From positions 1-27,369 of the forward strand of contig DALYLJ010000024.1 in assembly GCA_031976395.1 (NCBI GenBank): 27,369 nt of DNA. The letters are read 5' to 3'. The translations under genes were made by a program, and so were the position numbers. The notes under the pieces were generated by a model, which was given only the letters and a program-made list of their open reading frames with translations, was not told the DNA's origin and made no database searches. Positions 1 to 6,706 of the stretch are shown in pieces. The stretch comes from UBA11164 sp002420085 (GTDB taxonomy: Bacteria; Pseudomonadota; Gammaproteobacteria; Xanthomonadales; Xanthomonadaceae). Positions within the stretch are counted from its first letter, which is position 1. The number at the start of each line of letters is the position of its first letter.

Positions 1-31
1 CCAAAGCCCCGTGGCGCAAGGTTACGGGGCT
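1..31 (+). repeat. Left copy of tRNA-terminator direct repeat (probable att-flanking repeat)
   Basis: These 31 bases match 1229-1259 with one mismatch (G14 against C1242). Both copies form a GC-rich hairpin: here AGCCCCGT (5-12) pairs with ACGGGGCT (24-31). At 1229 the repeat directly follows a tRNA CCA end, so the sequence just left of the window probably ends a tRNA gene as well. I infer that this is the tRNA terminator duplicated when an element integrated. The left limit of the repeat cannot be seen. Confidence 0.6.
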
Positions 32-203
32 ACTTCTTTGCCTGATGCGCAGGATCAAAAGTCGGTTACACGACGCGCACATGCGCCCCAAAAGCACAAA
101 CCCAATCACGCGCGCACGTCCAAGCTGATCTTCGCATGATTCGATTGTTTTATGCGTAGATGTGATTTATCATGCGAGAACATCGCCACTCGCGGAGCGC
201 AAC

Positions 204-881
204 ATGGCATTCAGAGCAGACGAAGCAGCACGGATCGGATATGAGCAGGTTGAGGCGTACCTTGTGCCACGGCCGCGAGATGCTGACGAGGCGGAACGGG
301 CACGGAGCAAAGAAGCTCTCCTGGACATCCTCGATGAGCTTGGCCCTGTGGTTGATAGCTACCCCACTTGGCACCCGCTGGTCTGCAACCACGACAGCCG
401 CCACCCGACCACTACGCCCAGCGACCAGTGCGGGTACAAAGGTCTCGATCACACAAGGTTCTTCCGTAACGGGTTCATCACCTGCCCCTACACCGCAAGC
501 GGGAAAGCCGAGAAGGTCATCGAGTCCGTGAATGCACTGCCTGATCACCCCGCTGCCAGCATCACGGCGGAAAAGCTGGACGTGCAGCTATACAACCCCG
601 AAGCGACGCCCGTGTTGGTCAAGTGTGAGTGGCACAAGCGCCTTGAGGCAGACGGAATGATTCCGCTGTCCATTGCCATGCCACTGATCCTAGCGAATGA
701 AGTTCCGTGCTGGCAGTGGGCAGAGGTAGCCGAGACATGGGAAACGATGCGCCCCTACTTCCTTGGCAGACCCCACGGCAGTCGGTCGTCGCTGTTTGTG
801 AGCCAAGAGACCGGGCAAGCGATCAAAAAGATTTGGAATGCGCTGATCTTCACGGGGATGTTCGGCCCTATCAAGGTGTGA
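204..881 (+). CDS. Conserved-looking hypothetical protein of unknown function, lone cargo gene of the tRNA-flanked segment
   Basis: This encodes a soluble-looking protein of 225 residues that I cannot assign to a named family. I chose ATG 204 because GGAG at 194-197 sits six bases upstream; a GTG at 162 would add 14 residues but has no comparable ribosome site. A helical, charged N-terminus (residues 1-50) is followed by a His/Cys cluster (H57, C61, H63, H67, C76, H83, C94) that could bind a metal, although no standard zinc motif spacing is recognisable. The C-terminal half is rich in aromatic residues (WQWAEVAETWETMRPYF, 170-186) and ends in GPIKV. No signal peptide or membrane segment is evident. 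It lies alone between two copies of a tRNA-associated repeat, in DNA with more A+T than the flagellar genes, so horizontal acquisition is likely. No integrase accompanies it in the window. Confidence 0.75.
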   Translation: MAFRADEAARIGYEQVEAYLVPRPRDADEAERARSKEALLDILDELGPVVDSYPTWHPLVCNHDSRHPTTTPSDQCGYKGLDHTRFFRNGFITCPYTASGKAEKVIESVNALPDHPAASITAEKLDVQLYNPEATPVLVKCEWHKRLEADGMIPLSIAMPLILANEVPCWQWAEVAETWETMRPYFLGRPHGSRSSLFVSQETGQAIKKIWNALIFTGMFGPIKV

Positions 882-1182
882 TGGCGCACCTCCAGCCTCA
901 CAAACGACTAGCCCGTAAATTTGAATCTGGTTTGTAGAATGCTCATATCGGCGTGCTCCTGCTAGATGGAACGTCGGTCACGCGCCCGAGAGTGTTCGCA
1001 GCACTCGCCGGGCGCACTCGTTACGGGCCCTGGGAAGATGCCATGTACGCACAATGCACGCGACGCAGGTAGAAGTACACCATAGCGCATGGTACTAAAT
1101 AAAACGCCAAGACGTTGATTGATAATGGAATATAGGTGTACATAAGGGCGGACCAAAGCGGGTAAAATGCTTGCCCGCACAA
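882..1182. other. Intergenic accessory DNA, no gene seen
   Basis: This 301-base stretch has no credible reading frame and becomes A+T-rich after about 1020. Immediately before the tRNA fragment it contains a hairpin: GCGGGTAA (1158-1165) pairs with TTGCCCGC (1171-1178), including one G-T pair, around a five-base loop. The hairpin could be a terminator or part of a recombination site; no T-run follows. I see no promoter I would defend. Confidence 0.5.
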
Positions 1183-1227
1183 CTCATGATCGCTCGGTCG
1201 CAGGTTCAAGTCCTGCTGGGCCCACCA
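1183..1227 (+). tRNA. 3' half of a CAT-anticodon tRNA (tRNA-Ile2-like), truncated at the anticodon loop
   Basis: The fragment begins at the anticodon loop CTCATGA (anticodon CAT, 1185-1187). It continues with the 3' anticodon stem TCGCT and a variable region, then a perfect T arm (GCAGG 1200-1204, TTCAAGT, CCTGC 1212-1216), the 3' acceptor strand TGGGCCC (1217-1223), A and CCA (1225-1227). By eye it is closest to tRNA-Ile2 (CAT read with lysidine), with elongator tRNA-Met an alternative. The upstream bases do not supply a matching 5' anticodon stem, a D arm with AGCTCAG, or an acceptor GGGCCCA. It is therefore not a functional tRNA gene but a displaced 3' end, as tyrosine recombinases that use tRNA attachment sites leave behind. 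The intact copy would be expected at the other end of the inserted DNA, outside the window. Confidence 0.8.
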
Positions 1228-1259
1228 TCCAAAGCCCCGTGCCGCAAGGTTACGGGGCT
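1183..1259 (+). mobile_element. Probable attachment site (attL/attR) of an integrated element
   Basis: The tRNA 3' half plus its terminator forms a continuous block that repeats (at least bases 1229-1259) at 1-31. Sequence identity to a normal tRNA stops exactly at the 5' edge of the anticodon loop, a known crossover place for phage-type integrases. The inserted DNA would be everything to the left, at least 1-1182. No integrase is visible, so the element is either larger and extends beyond the left edge or is a non-autonomous remnant. Confidence 0.55.
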
Positions 1260-1263
1260 TTTT
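1231..1263 (+). terminator. Rho-independent terminator of the tRNA gene
   Basis: AAAGCCCCGT (1231-1240) pairs perfectly with ACGGGGCTTT (1252-1261) around an 11-base loop, and the stem runs into five T residues (1259-1263). It starts four bases after the tRNA CCA end and insulates the downstream flagellar operon from transcription coming from the left. Confidence 0.8.
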
Positions 1264-1435
1264 CTTCATCGCTACCATCGCTGCTTCTGGCGCGGTGTTT
1301 GTCAACAAAAAGTTCGCTTGATCATGCAGCGAGTCGGGCTGGTCTTGCATGGGGTGCTTCACGGTCGGGGGTGAGCCAGGCCGGCGCGATCGGTGGCCGG
1401 TTCGGGTGGCTGGGTTCGGGGGGCTGCGGGGTCTG

Positions 1436-1451
1436 CGGCATGGAAGTTGCA
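1436..1451 (+). promoter_or_regulatory. Sigma-54 (RpoN) promoter candidate for the fliL operon
   Basis: CGGCATG-GAAG-TTGCA matches the sigma-54 consensus TGGCACG-N4-TTGCA at 10 of 12 fixed bases. It has the obligatory GG (1437-1438) and GC (1449-1450) exactly ten bases apart. Transcription would start near 1462, about 30 bases before the fliL start, with the ribosome site between. In Pseudomonas the fliL operon is RpoN/FleQ dependent, which agrees. No FleQ site was identified. Confidence 0.6.
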
Positions 1452-1491
1452 GCGGTTCGGGTGTCGTCTGAGATCCCGAGGAGTTCCCCGC

Positions 1492-1971
1492 GTGAGCAAT
1501 CCGAGTGCTGCCGCTCCGGCCAAGAAGGGCAAGGGCCTGTTGATCGTCGTCGTGCTGCTGGTTCTGGCGGGTGCCGGGGCGGGTGGGTGGTTTGCCTTCG
1601 GGCGCTCCGGTGCGGCCGAGGATGCCGATCCGGCGAAGGCCGAGGCCGCGCCAAGCCTGCTGTATCACGCGCTGGCGCCGCCGTTCGTGGTCAATCTGGC
1701 CGATGTCGATGTGCCGCGTTACCTGCAGGCCGAGGTCACGATCACGGCGCGTGACGGCAAGGTGATCGAGGCGTTGGAGCGTCATGATCCGATCGTGCGC
1801 AATCGCCTGGTGCTGCTGTTCGGACAGTACACGATGGCTGCCCTGCAACAGCGCAGCGACAAGGAACGGCTCCAGGCGGAGGCGTTGACGGAGGTTCGGG
1901 CGGTGCTGGCCGAGCACGGCGAGCAGGCCGAGGTCGAGTCCCTGTTCTTCACCAGTCTGGTCACGCAGTGA
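1492..1971 (+). CDS. fliL: Flagellar basal body-associated protein FliL
   Basis: FliL is a single-pass inner-membrane protein that surrounds the stator near the basal body and supports torque generation. The 159-residue product has a short basic cytoplasmic N-terminus, one membrane helix (about residues 14-36, rich in Leu, Val, Gly and Ala) and a periplasmic FliL domain. The domain begins at LAPPFVVNL and ends FFTSLVTQ, the typical C-terminal pattern. I chose GTG 1492 because CGAGGAG lies just upstream (about 1478-1484); an ATG at 1393 would add 33 residues of non-FliL sequence and would precede the predicted sigma-54 promoter. It is the first gene of the operon and is separated from fliM by seven bases. 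The fliK gene often found upstream in related clusters is absent from the window. Confidence 0.9.
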   Translation: MSNPSAAAPAKKGKGLLIVVVLLVLAGAGAGGWFAFGRSGAAEDADPAKAEAAPSLLYHALAPPFVVNLADVDVPRYLQAEVTITARDGKVIEALERHDPIVRNRLVLLFGQYTMAALQQRSDKERLQAEALTEVRAVLAEHGEQAEVESLFFTSLVTQ

Positions 1972-1978
1972 GCCGACC

Positions 1979-3001
1979 ATGAGTGGCGATGATCTGCTGT
2001 CGCAGGATGAAATCGATGCCCTGCTCAACGGTGTGGACAGCGGTGCGGTCGATACCGAGCCGCCGCCACTGGCACCGGGTGAGGCGCGGGCGTTCGATTT
2101 CGCGAGCCAGGACCGCATCGTTCGCGGCCGGCTGCCGACTCTGGAGATGATCAATGAGCGCTTCGTCCGGTCGTGGCGAATCGGGCTGTTCAACATGCTC
2201 CGACGCTCGGCGGAAATCTCGGTGCGCGGCGTGGAGATGCTGAAATTCGGTGAGTACGTGCATTCGCTGTACGTGCCGACCAATCTCAATCTGACCCGGA
2301 TGAAGCCGCTGCGCGGCACCGGGCTGATCCTGTTCGAGCCACGGCTGGTCTATACGGTCGTGGACAACTATTTCGGTGGCGATGGCCGCTATCCGACGCG
2401 AATCGAGGGTCGTGAGTTCACGGCGACCGAGATGCGGGTCATCCAGATCATGCTGCACCAGACCTATGCCGATCTCAGCGAGGCATGGGCGCCGGTGATG
2501 CATTTGGAGTTCGAGCACCTCAATTCCGAGGTCAATCCGCATTTCGCCAATATCGTCAGTCCACGCGAGTATGTGGTGGTCTCGAAGTTCCATGTCGAGC
2601 TCGATGGCGGGGCGGGTGATCTGCACGTGACCATGCCGTGGTCGATGCTGGAGCCGATCCGCGATCTGCTCGATGCCGGGATCCAGAGCGATCGGGTCGA
2701 GCGTGATGAGGGCTGGGCGATGGCGCTGCGGCGCCAGTTGCTCGACAGCGACATCGAGGTGTCCAGCGAGCTGGCGCGCATCCGAACCACGGTGCGCGGA
2801 CTGCTGACCCTCAAGGCCGGGGACATCCTGCCGATCGATCTGCCCCGGTTGACGCCGTTGCGGGTCGAATCGCAGCCGATGTTCCTTGGCGAGTACGGCA
2901 TCGCCAACAACCGCCGGGCAATCCGGATCGCGCAAGGGCCGCTGCCCTCGCCGTTCGCGGATGAGCTGGCCGTCAAGAATACGACCGGAGCCAGACCATG
3001 A
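1979..3001 (+). CDS. fliM: Flagellar motor switch protein FliM
   Basis: FliM forms the middle of the C-ring switch complex, binds phosphorylated CheY and sets rotation direction. The 340-residue product has the N-terminal CheY-binding helix (LLSQDEIDALLNG, residues 6-18), then a linker and the CheC-like middle domain containing GTGLILFEPRLVYTVVDNYFGG and EFTATEMRVIQ. It ends in the FliN-like surface-presentation domain (about residues 250-325, with LKAGDILPIDLP). Length is normal for the family. The stop codon overlaps the fliN start (ATGA), which suggests translational coupling. CheY1 at 11608 is the probable main ligand. Confidence 0.97.
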   Translation: MSGDDLLSQDEIDALLNGVDSGAVDTEPPPLAPGEARAFDFASQDRIVRGRLPTLEMINERFVRSWRIGLFNMLRRSAEISVRGVEMLKFGEYVHSLYVPTNLNLTRMKPLRGTGLILFEPRLVYTVVDNYFGGDGRYPTRIEGREFTATEMRVIQIMLHQTYADLSEAWAPVMHLEFEHLNSEVNPHFANIVSPREYVVVSKFHVELDGGAGDLHVTMPWSMLEPIRDLLDAGIQSDRVERDEGWAMALRRQLLDSDIEVSSELARIRTTVRGLLTLKAGDILPIDLPRLTPLRVESQPMFLGEYGIANNRRAIRIAQGPLPSPFADELAVKNTTGARP

Positions 3002-3333
3002 TCGACACCCCTGCTGCCCATGCCCCGACTCGCTTCGAGGTGGTTGCCGATTCACCGTCGGCGGCCAATGGCGAGATGAATCTCGATGTGATCCTCGATG
3101 TGCCGGTATCGCTGTCGCTGGAGGTCGGTCGGACCCGGATTCCGATCCGCAACCTGCTCCAGCTCAATCAGGGGTCGGTGGTCGAACTGGAGCGCGATGC
3201 CAGCGACCCGTTCGATGTCTACGTCAACGGCACCCTGATCGCCCATGGCGAGGTGGTGGTGGTCAATGATCGATTCGGCATTCGATTGACCGATGTGGTC
3301 AGCCCGGCCGAGCGCATCAAGCGGCTGAAGTGA
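2998..3333 (+). CDS. fliN: Flagellar motor switch protein FliN
   Basis: FliN sits at the base of the C-ring and helps dock the FliH/FliI export ATPase complex. The 111-residue protein has a variable N-terminus (1-27) and a complete FliN/SpoA domain (about 28-108) with LDVPVSLSLEVGRTRIPI-type beta structure. It includes LLQLNQGSVVELER and the signature VNGTLIAHGEVVVVNDRFGIRLTDVV. It overlaps fliM by four bases (ATGA) and is followed by fliO after seven bases. Confidence 0.96.
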   Translation: MIDTPAAHAPTRFEVVADSPSAANGEMNLDVILDVPVSLSLEVGRTRIPIRNLLQLNQGSVVELERDASDPFDVYVNGTLIAHGEVVVVNDRFGIRLTDVVSPAERIKRLK

Positions 3334-3340
3334 GCAGATC

Positions 3341-3673
3341 ATGTCCGATTCGATCTCTGTTGTTCCCGGTCTGGGTGGCGCGCTTGTGGCGCTCGCTCTG
3401 GTTGTTGCCCTGATCATCGGTCTGGGCTGGCTGTTGCGCCGTGTTGGGACCGGTACGGGGGGGGCCGGCATCCGGGTGGTGGCGACCCTGGCGGTCGGTG
3501 TGAAAGAGCGCCTGGTGGTGGTCGCGGTCGGCGAGCAGCAGATGCTGATCGGGGTGACCGCACAGCAGATCACGGCGCTGGCAACGCTCGACCGGCCGTT
3601 GGCCGAGGCCGAGCCAGCATTGGGCTTTGCAGCGCTGCTGCGTCGCCATGCCGGTCCGGCGGTGCGCCCGTGA
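3341..3673 (+). CDS. fliO: Flagellar biosynthetic protein FliO
   Basis: FliO is a small membrane protein that helps assemble the FliP ring of the flagellar type III export gate. The product is 110 residues with one hydrophobic helix (about residues 8-32, GALVALALVVALIIGLGWLLRR). A short beta-rich cytoplasmic domain follows, containing RVVATLAVGVKERLVVVAVGEQQMLIGVT, the usual FliO pattern. The family is poorly conserved, so position between fliN and fliP is part of the identification. The stop overlaps the GTG start of fliP (GTGA). Confidence 0.9.
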   Translation: MSDSISVVPGLGGALVALALVVALIIGLGWLLRRVGTGTGGAGIRVVATLAVGVKERLVVVAVGEQQMLIGVTAQQITALATLDRPLAEAEPALGFAALLRRHAGPAVRP

Positions 3674-4458
3674 GCCGGTTCTGGTCGATGGTGTTGGCAG
3701 CCGGCCTGGTCTGGTTTGCCCTGTCGTGGCCGATGACGGCGGTGGCTGCGCCGAGTGCGCAGCCGGGCCTGGTGAATCTGCCGGACCTGCCTGACCTGAC
3801 CGTGGCTCAGGTCGGTGAGGACACCGTGAGCCTGCCGCTGCGGGTGTTGCTGCTGATGACGGCAATCACCCTGCTGCCGTCGCTGCTGCTGGCGGTCACG
3901 GCGTTCACCCGGATCGTGATCGTGCTGGCCCTGCTTCGGCAGGCGCTGGCGACCGGGCAGACGCCCTCCAACCAGATTTTGATCGGTCTGGCCTTGTTCC
4001 TGACGGCGGTGGTGATGATGCCGGTCGGTGAGCAAGCCTGGACGGCCGGGATCGCACCCTACCTCGATGGCAACATGGCGCCGGGGGATGCCTGGACGGC
4101 TGCGGTCGGGCCGTTCCGCGAGTTCATGCTGGCCCAGGTTCGCGACCGCGATCTGTTGCTGTTCGCCGAGTTGACCGGCCATGGCGAGGGTTTCGCCGAT
4201 CCCGAGGCGGTGCCCCTGCACGTGCTGGTGGCGGCCTTCGTGACCAGTGAGCTGCGCACGGCCTTCGAGATCGGGTTCCTGCTGTTCATCCCGTTCGTGG
4301 TGATCGATCTGGTGGTCGCCAGTGTGCTGATGTCGATGGGCATGATGATGCTGTCGCCGATGCTGGTGTCGGCGCCGTTCAAGATTCTGCTGTTCGTGCT
4401 GGTGGATGGCTGGGCGCTGGTCATCGGTTCGCTGGCGGCGAGTTTCAATCCGATATGA
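3670..4458 (+). CDS. fliP: Flagellar biosynthetic protein FliP
   Basis: FliP builds the core of the export gate with FliQ and FliR. The 262-residue protein begins with a signal peptide (about residues 1-27, ending TAVAA). It then has four membrane segments around a periplasmic region: roughly 56-90 (carrying FTRIVIVLALLRQALATGQ), 102-122, 200-226 and 234-256. The family signatures AFVTSELRTAFEIGFLLFIPF and MMMLSP are intact. The start is GTG 3670, overlapping the fliO stop; no better downstream start keeps the signal peptide. Confidence 0.96.
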   Translation: MSRFWSMVLAAGLVWFALSWPMTAVAAPSAQPGLVNLPDLPDLTVAQVGEDTVSLPLRVLLLMTAITLLPSLLLAVTAFTRIVIVLALLRQALATGQTPSNQILIGLALFLTAVVMMPVGEQAWTAGIAPYLDGNMAPGDAWTAAVGPFREFMLAQVRDRDLLLFAELTGHGEGFADPEAVPLHVLVAAFVTSELRTAFEIGFLLFIPFVVIDLVVASVLMSMGMMMLSPMLVSAPFKILLFVLVDGWALVIGSLAASFNPI

Positions 4459-4724
4459 CGCCGGAACTCGCGCTCACCGAACTGCGTGCGGCAATGGAAC
4501 TGGCGCTGCTGGTGTCGGCCCCCTTGCTGCTGACCGTGCTGGTGGTCGGTGTGCTGGTTGGCATCGTGCAGGCGGCGACCCAGATCAATGAGCAGACCAT
4601 TTCGTTCGTGGCACGTGCGCTGGCCCTGGCGGCGGCGCTGGCCTTGAGCGGACATTGGCTGCTTGGTGCGCTGGTCGATTTCACTCGTGCGCTGATCCAG
4701 CGCATCCCGCTGCTGATCGGCTAG
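4455..4724 (+). CDS. fliQ: Flagellar biosynthetic protein FliQ
   Basis: FliQ is the small two-helix subunit wrapped around the FliP/FliR export gate. The 89-residue product has two hydrophobic hairpin helices (about 15-40 and 50-78) with the conserved ATQINEQTISFVAR loop between them. Length is exactly that of the family. It overlaps the fliP stop by four bases (ATGA) and is separated from fliR by 34 bases in which I see no promoter. Confidence 0.96.
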   Translation: MTPELALTELRAAMELALLVSAPLLLTVLVVGVLVGIVQAATQINEQTISFVARALALAAALALSGHWLLGALVDFTRALIQRIPLLIG

Positions 4725-4758
4725 TCGGGCCGAAGACCGACGGCAGCCATTCAAACGC

Positions 4759-5556
4759 ATGGCCATCGACACCGCTACTGCGGTCCTGATCGAGGGTGAT
4801 CGCCTGCTCGGTTGGGTCGAACTGGTCGTGTGGACTGCGCTGCGGGTCGGGGCGGCGGTGCTGGCGGCGCCGGTGCTGGGTGCGCGGGTGGTGCCGGCCC
4901 GGATTCGGGTCAGTGTCGTTCTGGCCTTGTCGGCTGCGCTGGCACCGGCCCTGCCCCTGCCGCCGGCGCTGGCCATCGATGCCGCCACGCTGTTGGCGGT
5001 CGCTCGGGAGTTGGCATTGGGTGTGGTGCTCGGCTTCGCGCTACGTCTGGCGTTCGAGGCCGGTGCGCTGGCCGGCGAACTGATCGCCCAGGGCATGGCG
5101 CTCAGTTTCGCGCAGATGGCGGATCCACTGCGCGGTGGGGCGAGCTCCGGTCTGCTCGGACAGTGGTTCAACATCGTGCTGACCCTGTTTTTCTTCGCGT
5201 TCGAGGCACACCTGGCGTTCTTTTCGATCCTGGTGGAAAGCTATCGGGTGCTGCCGATGGGTCAGCCATTGCCGGATCCGGTCGCGCTGATCGCGGGCAT
5301 TCCCGATTTTCTTTCGATGGCGTTTCGGGTCGGGGTCACGATCGCGCTGCCGGCGATGATCGCGATGCTGGCGGTCAATCTGAGCTTCGGGCTGCTGGCG
5401 CGAGCGGCACCGGCGCTGAACCCGATCGCGCTCGGCTTGCCGGCGGCGTTGTTGATGGGTCTGGTGCTGTTGCTCGCCCAGGCCGGTGCGTTGGCCGAGC
5501 CGGTGGAGCGGTTGTTCGCATCGACCATTGCCGCGCTGCGCGCGCTGCTGGGCTGA
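4759..5556 (+). CDS. fliR: Flagellar biosynthetic protein FliR
   Basis: FliR is the single-copy subunit that closes the FliP5-FliQ4-FliR1 export gate. The 265-residue protein is highly hydrophobic throughout. It carries LAAPVLGARVVPARIRV near the N-terminus, LALGVVLGFALRLAFEAGALAGELIAQGMALSFAQMADP centrally and the C-terminal LLARAAPALNPIALGLP motif. The ribosome site before ATG 4759 is weak. The next gene, flhB, starts four bases after its stop. Confidence 0.95.
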   Translation: MAIDTATAVLIEGDRLLGWVELVVWTALRVGAAVLAAPVLGARVVPARIRVSVVLALSAALAPALPLPPALAIDAATLLAVARELALGVVLGFALRLAFEAGALAGELIAQGMALSFAQMADPLRGGASSGLLGQWFNIVLTLFFFAFEAHLAFFSILVESYRVLPMGQPLPDPVALIAGIPDFLSMAFRVGVTIALPAMIAMLAVNLSFGLLARAAPALNPIALGLPAALLMGLVLLLAQAGALAEPVERLFASTIAALRALLG

Positions 5557-5560
5557 ACGC

Positions 5561-6706
5561 ATGGCCGAGGCAGCCGAAAGCGGTCAGGAACGGACCGAAC
5601 AACCGACCGAAAAACGCCTGCGTGAAGCGCGCGAGAAAGGCCAGGTCGCGCGCAGCCGGGAGTTGGCGACGGCAGCGGTGTTCCTGCTGTCGGTGGCTGC
5701 GATGGTCGGATTCGGTGGCAGCATCGCCGGTGCGGTGGCGGACTGGTTGCGGGCGGCCTTGCAGGTTCCGCCGGCCGGGATGACCGATGCCGGATTTCTG
5801 ACGGATCGTTTCGCGGTGCTGCTGACATCCTTGCTGTCGCTGCTGTCACCGGTCTGGCTGGCGGCCCTGGTCGGGGCGGTGCTGGCGCCGATCGCGCTGG
5901 GCGGGCTGCGGTTCAGCAGCACATCGGTCATGCCCGATCTCAAGCGGCTGGATCCGGTCGCCGGACTCACGCGCATCTATGGTCGCGATGGTCTGGCCGA
6001 GCTGATCAAGTCGATCCTGCGCAGCCTGCTGATCGCGGGTCTGGCCGGCACGGTGATCGTGATTTCGGCGCCACGCTTCGTCGCGCTGATGCGACAGCCG
6101 CTGGAGAGCGCCGCCGTTGACGGGTTTCAGTTGCTGGTACGGGTGCTGGTGGCGCTCGGGTTCGGTCTGCTGGTGCTGGCGGCGATCGATGTGCCGTACC
6201 AGATATGGAGTCATCGCAAGCGATTGATGATGACCCGCCAGGAGATTCGCGACGAGTTGAAGGAAACCGAGGGCCGGCCCGAGGTCAAGGCACGCATCCG
6301 CCGCTTGCAGCAGACCATGGCGCAAGGACGAATGATGGCCGATGTGCCACGTGCCGACGTGATTCTGGTCAATCCGACCCATTATGCGGTCGCCCTGGTC
6401 TACAGCGGGCCACAGATGCGGGCGCCGAAGGTGGTCGCCAAGGGTCGCGATCTGATCGCCACCGCGATCCGCGAACTGGCTGAGCAGCACGGGGTGCCGA
6501 TCGTGTCCTCGCCGCCATTGGCACGGGTCTTGTATCGGTCGGTCGAGATCGGTCAGGACATTCCCGTGAGTCTCTATTCGGCAGTCGCTCAGATTCTTGG
6601 CCACGTCTATCAGGTGCGTGCCTGGCGGCGTGAGGGTGGGCCGATGCCGCAGGTGCCCGATGTTCGTGTCGATGAGGGCACGGCCGGGGAGGATGCCGGC
6701 CGATGA
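5561..6706 (+). CDS. flhB: Flagellar export substrate-specificity switch protein FlhB
   Basis: FlhB controls the change from rod/hook to filament substrates in flagellar export. The 381-residue product has the typical start GQERTEQPTEKRLREAREKGQVARSRE (8-34) and four membrane helices between about 35 and 210. The cytoplasmic domain carries the autocleavage motif NPTH (271-274), where cleavage occurs between N271 and P272, and the downstream APKVVAKG-type motif. I chose ATG 5561 because the upstream extension (from 5486) overlaps fliR and is not FlhB-like. The stop overlaps the flhA start (ATGA). Confidence 0.97.
   Translation: MAEAAESGQERTEQPTEKRLREAREKGQVARSRELATAAVFLLSVAAMVGFGGSIAGAVADWLRAALQVPPAGMTDAGFLTDRFAVLLTSLLSLLSPVWLAALVGAVLAPIALGGLRFSSTSVMPDLKRLDPVAGLTRIYGRDGLAELIKSILRSLLIAGLAGTVIVISAPRFVALMRQPLESAAVDGFQLLVRVLVALGFGLLVLAAIDVPYQIWSHRKRLMMTRQEIRDELKETEGRPEVKARIRRLQQTMAQGRMMADVPRADVILVNPTHYAVALVYSGPQMRAPKVVAKGRDLIATAIRELAEQHGVPIVSSPPLARVLYRSVEIGQDIPVSLYSAVAQILGHVYQVRAWRREGGPMPQVPDVRVDEGTAGEDAGR

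Noticed and set aside
1145..1227. Complete but unusual tRNA gene
   Set aside because: The 5' part lacks a matching acceptor strand (only five of seven pairs), a D arm and a 5' anticodon stem; only the 3' half is tRNA-like.
1288..1303. TGGCGCG-GTGT-TTGTC as a sigma-54 promoter for fliL
   Set aside because: The -12 element has GT instead of the required GC; the site at 1436-1451 has proper GG-N10-GC spacing and better distance to the start.
1021..2319. Long minus-strand open frame containing a DLNLRPSDHE-type stretch
   Set aside because: The stretch is the reverse translation of the tRNA T-arm and anticodon arm, a common annotation artefact; the rest is antisense to fliL and fliM.
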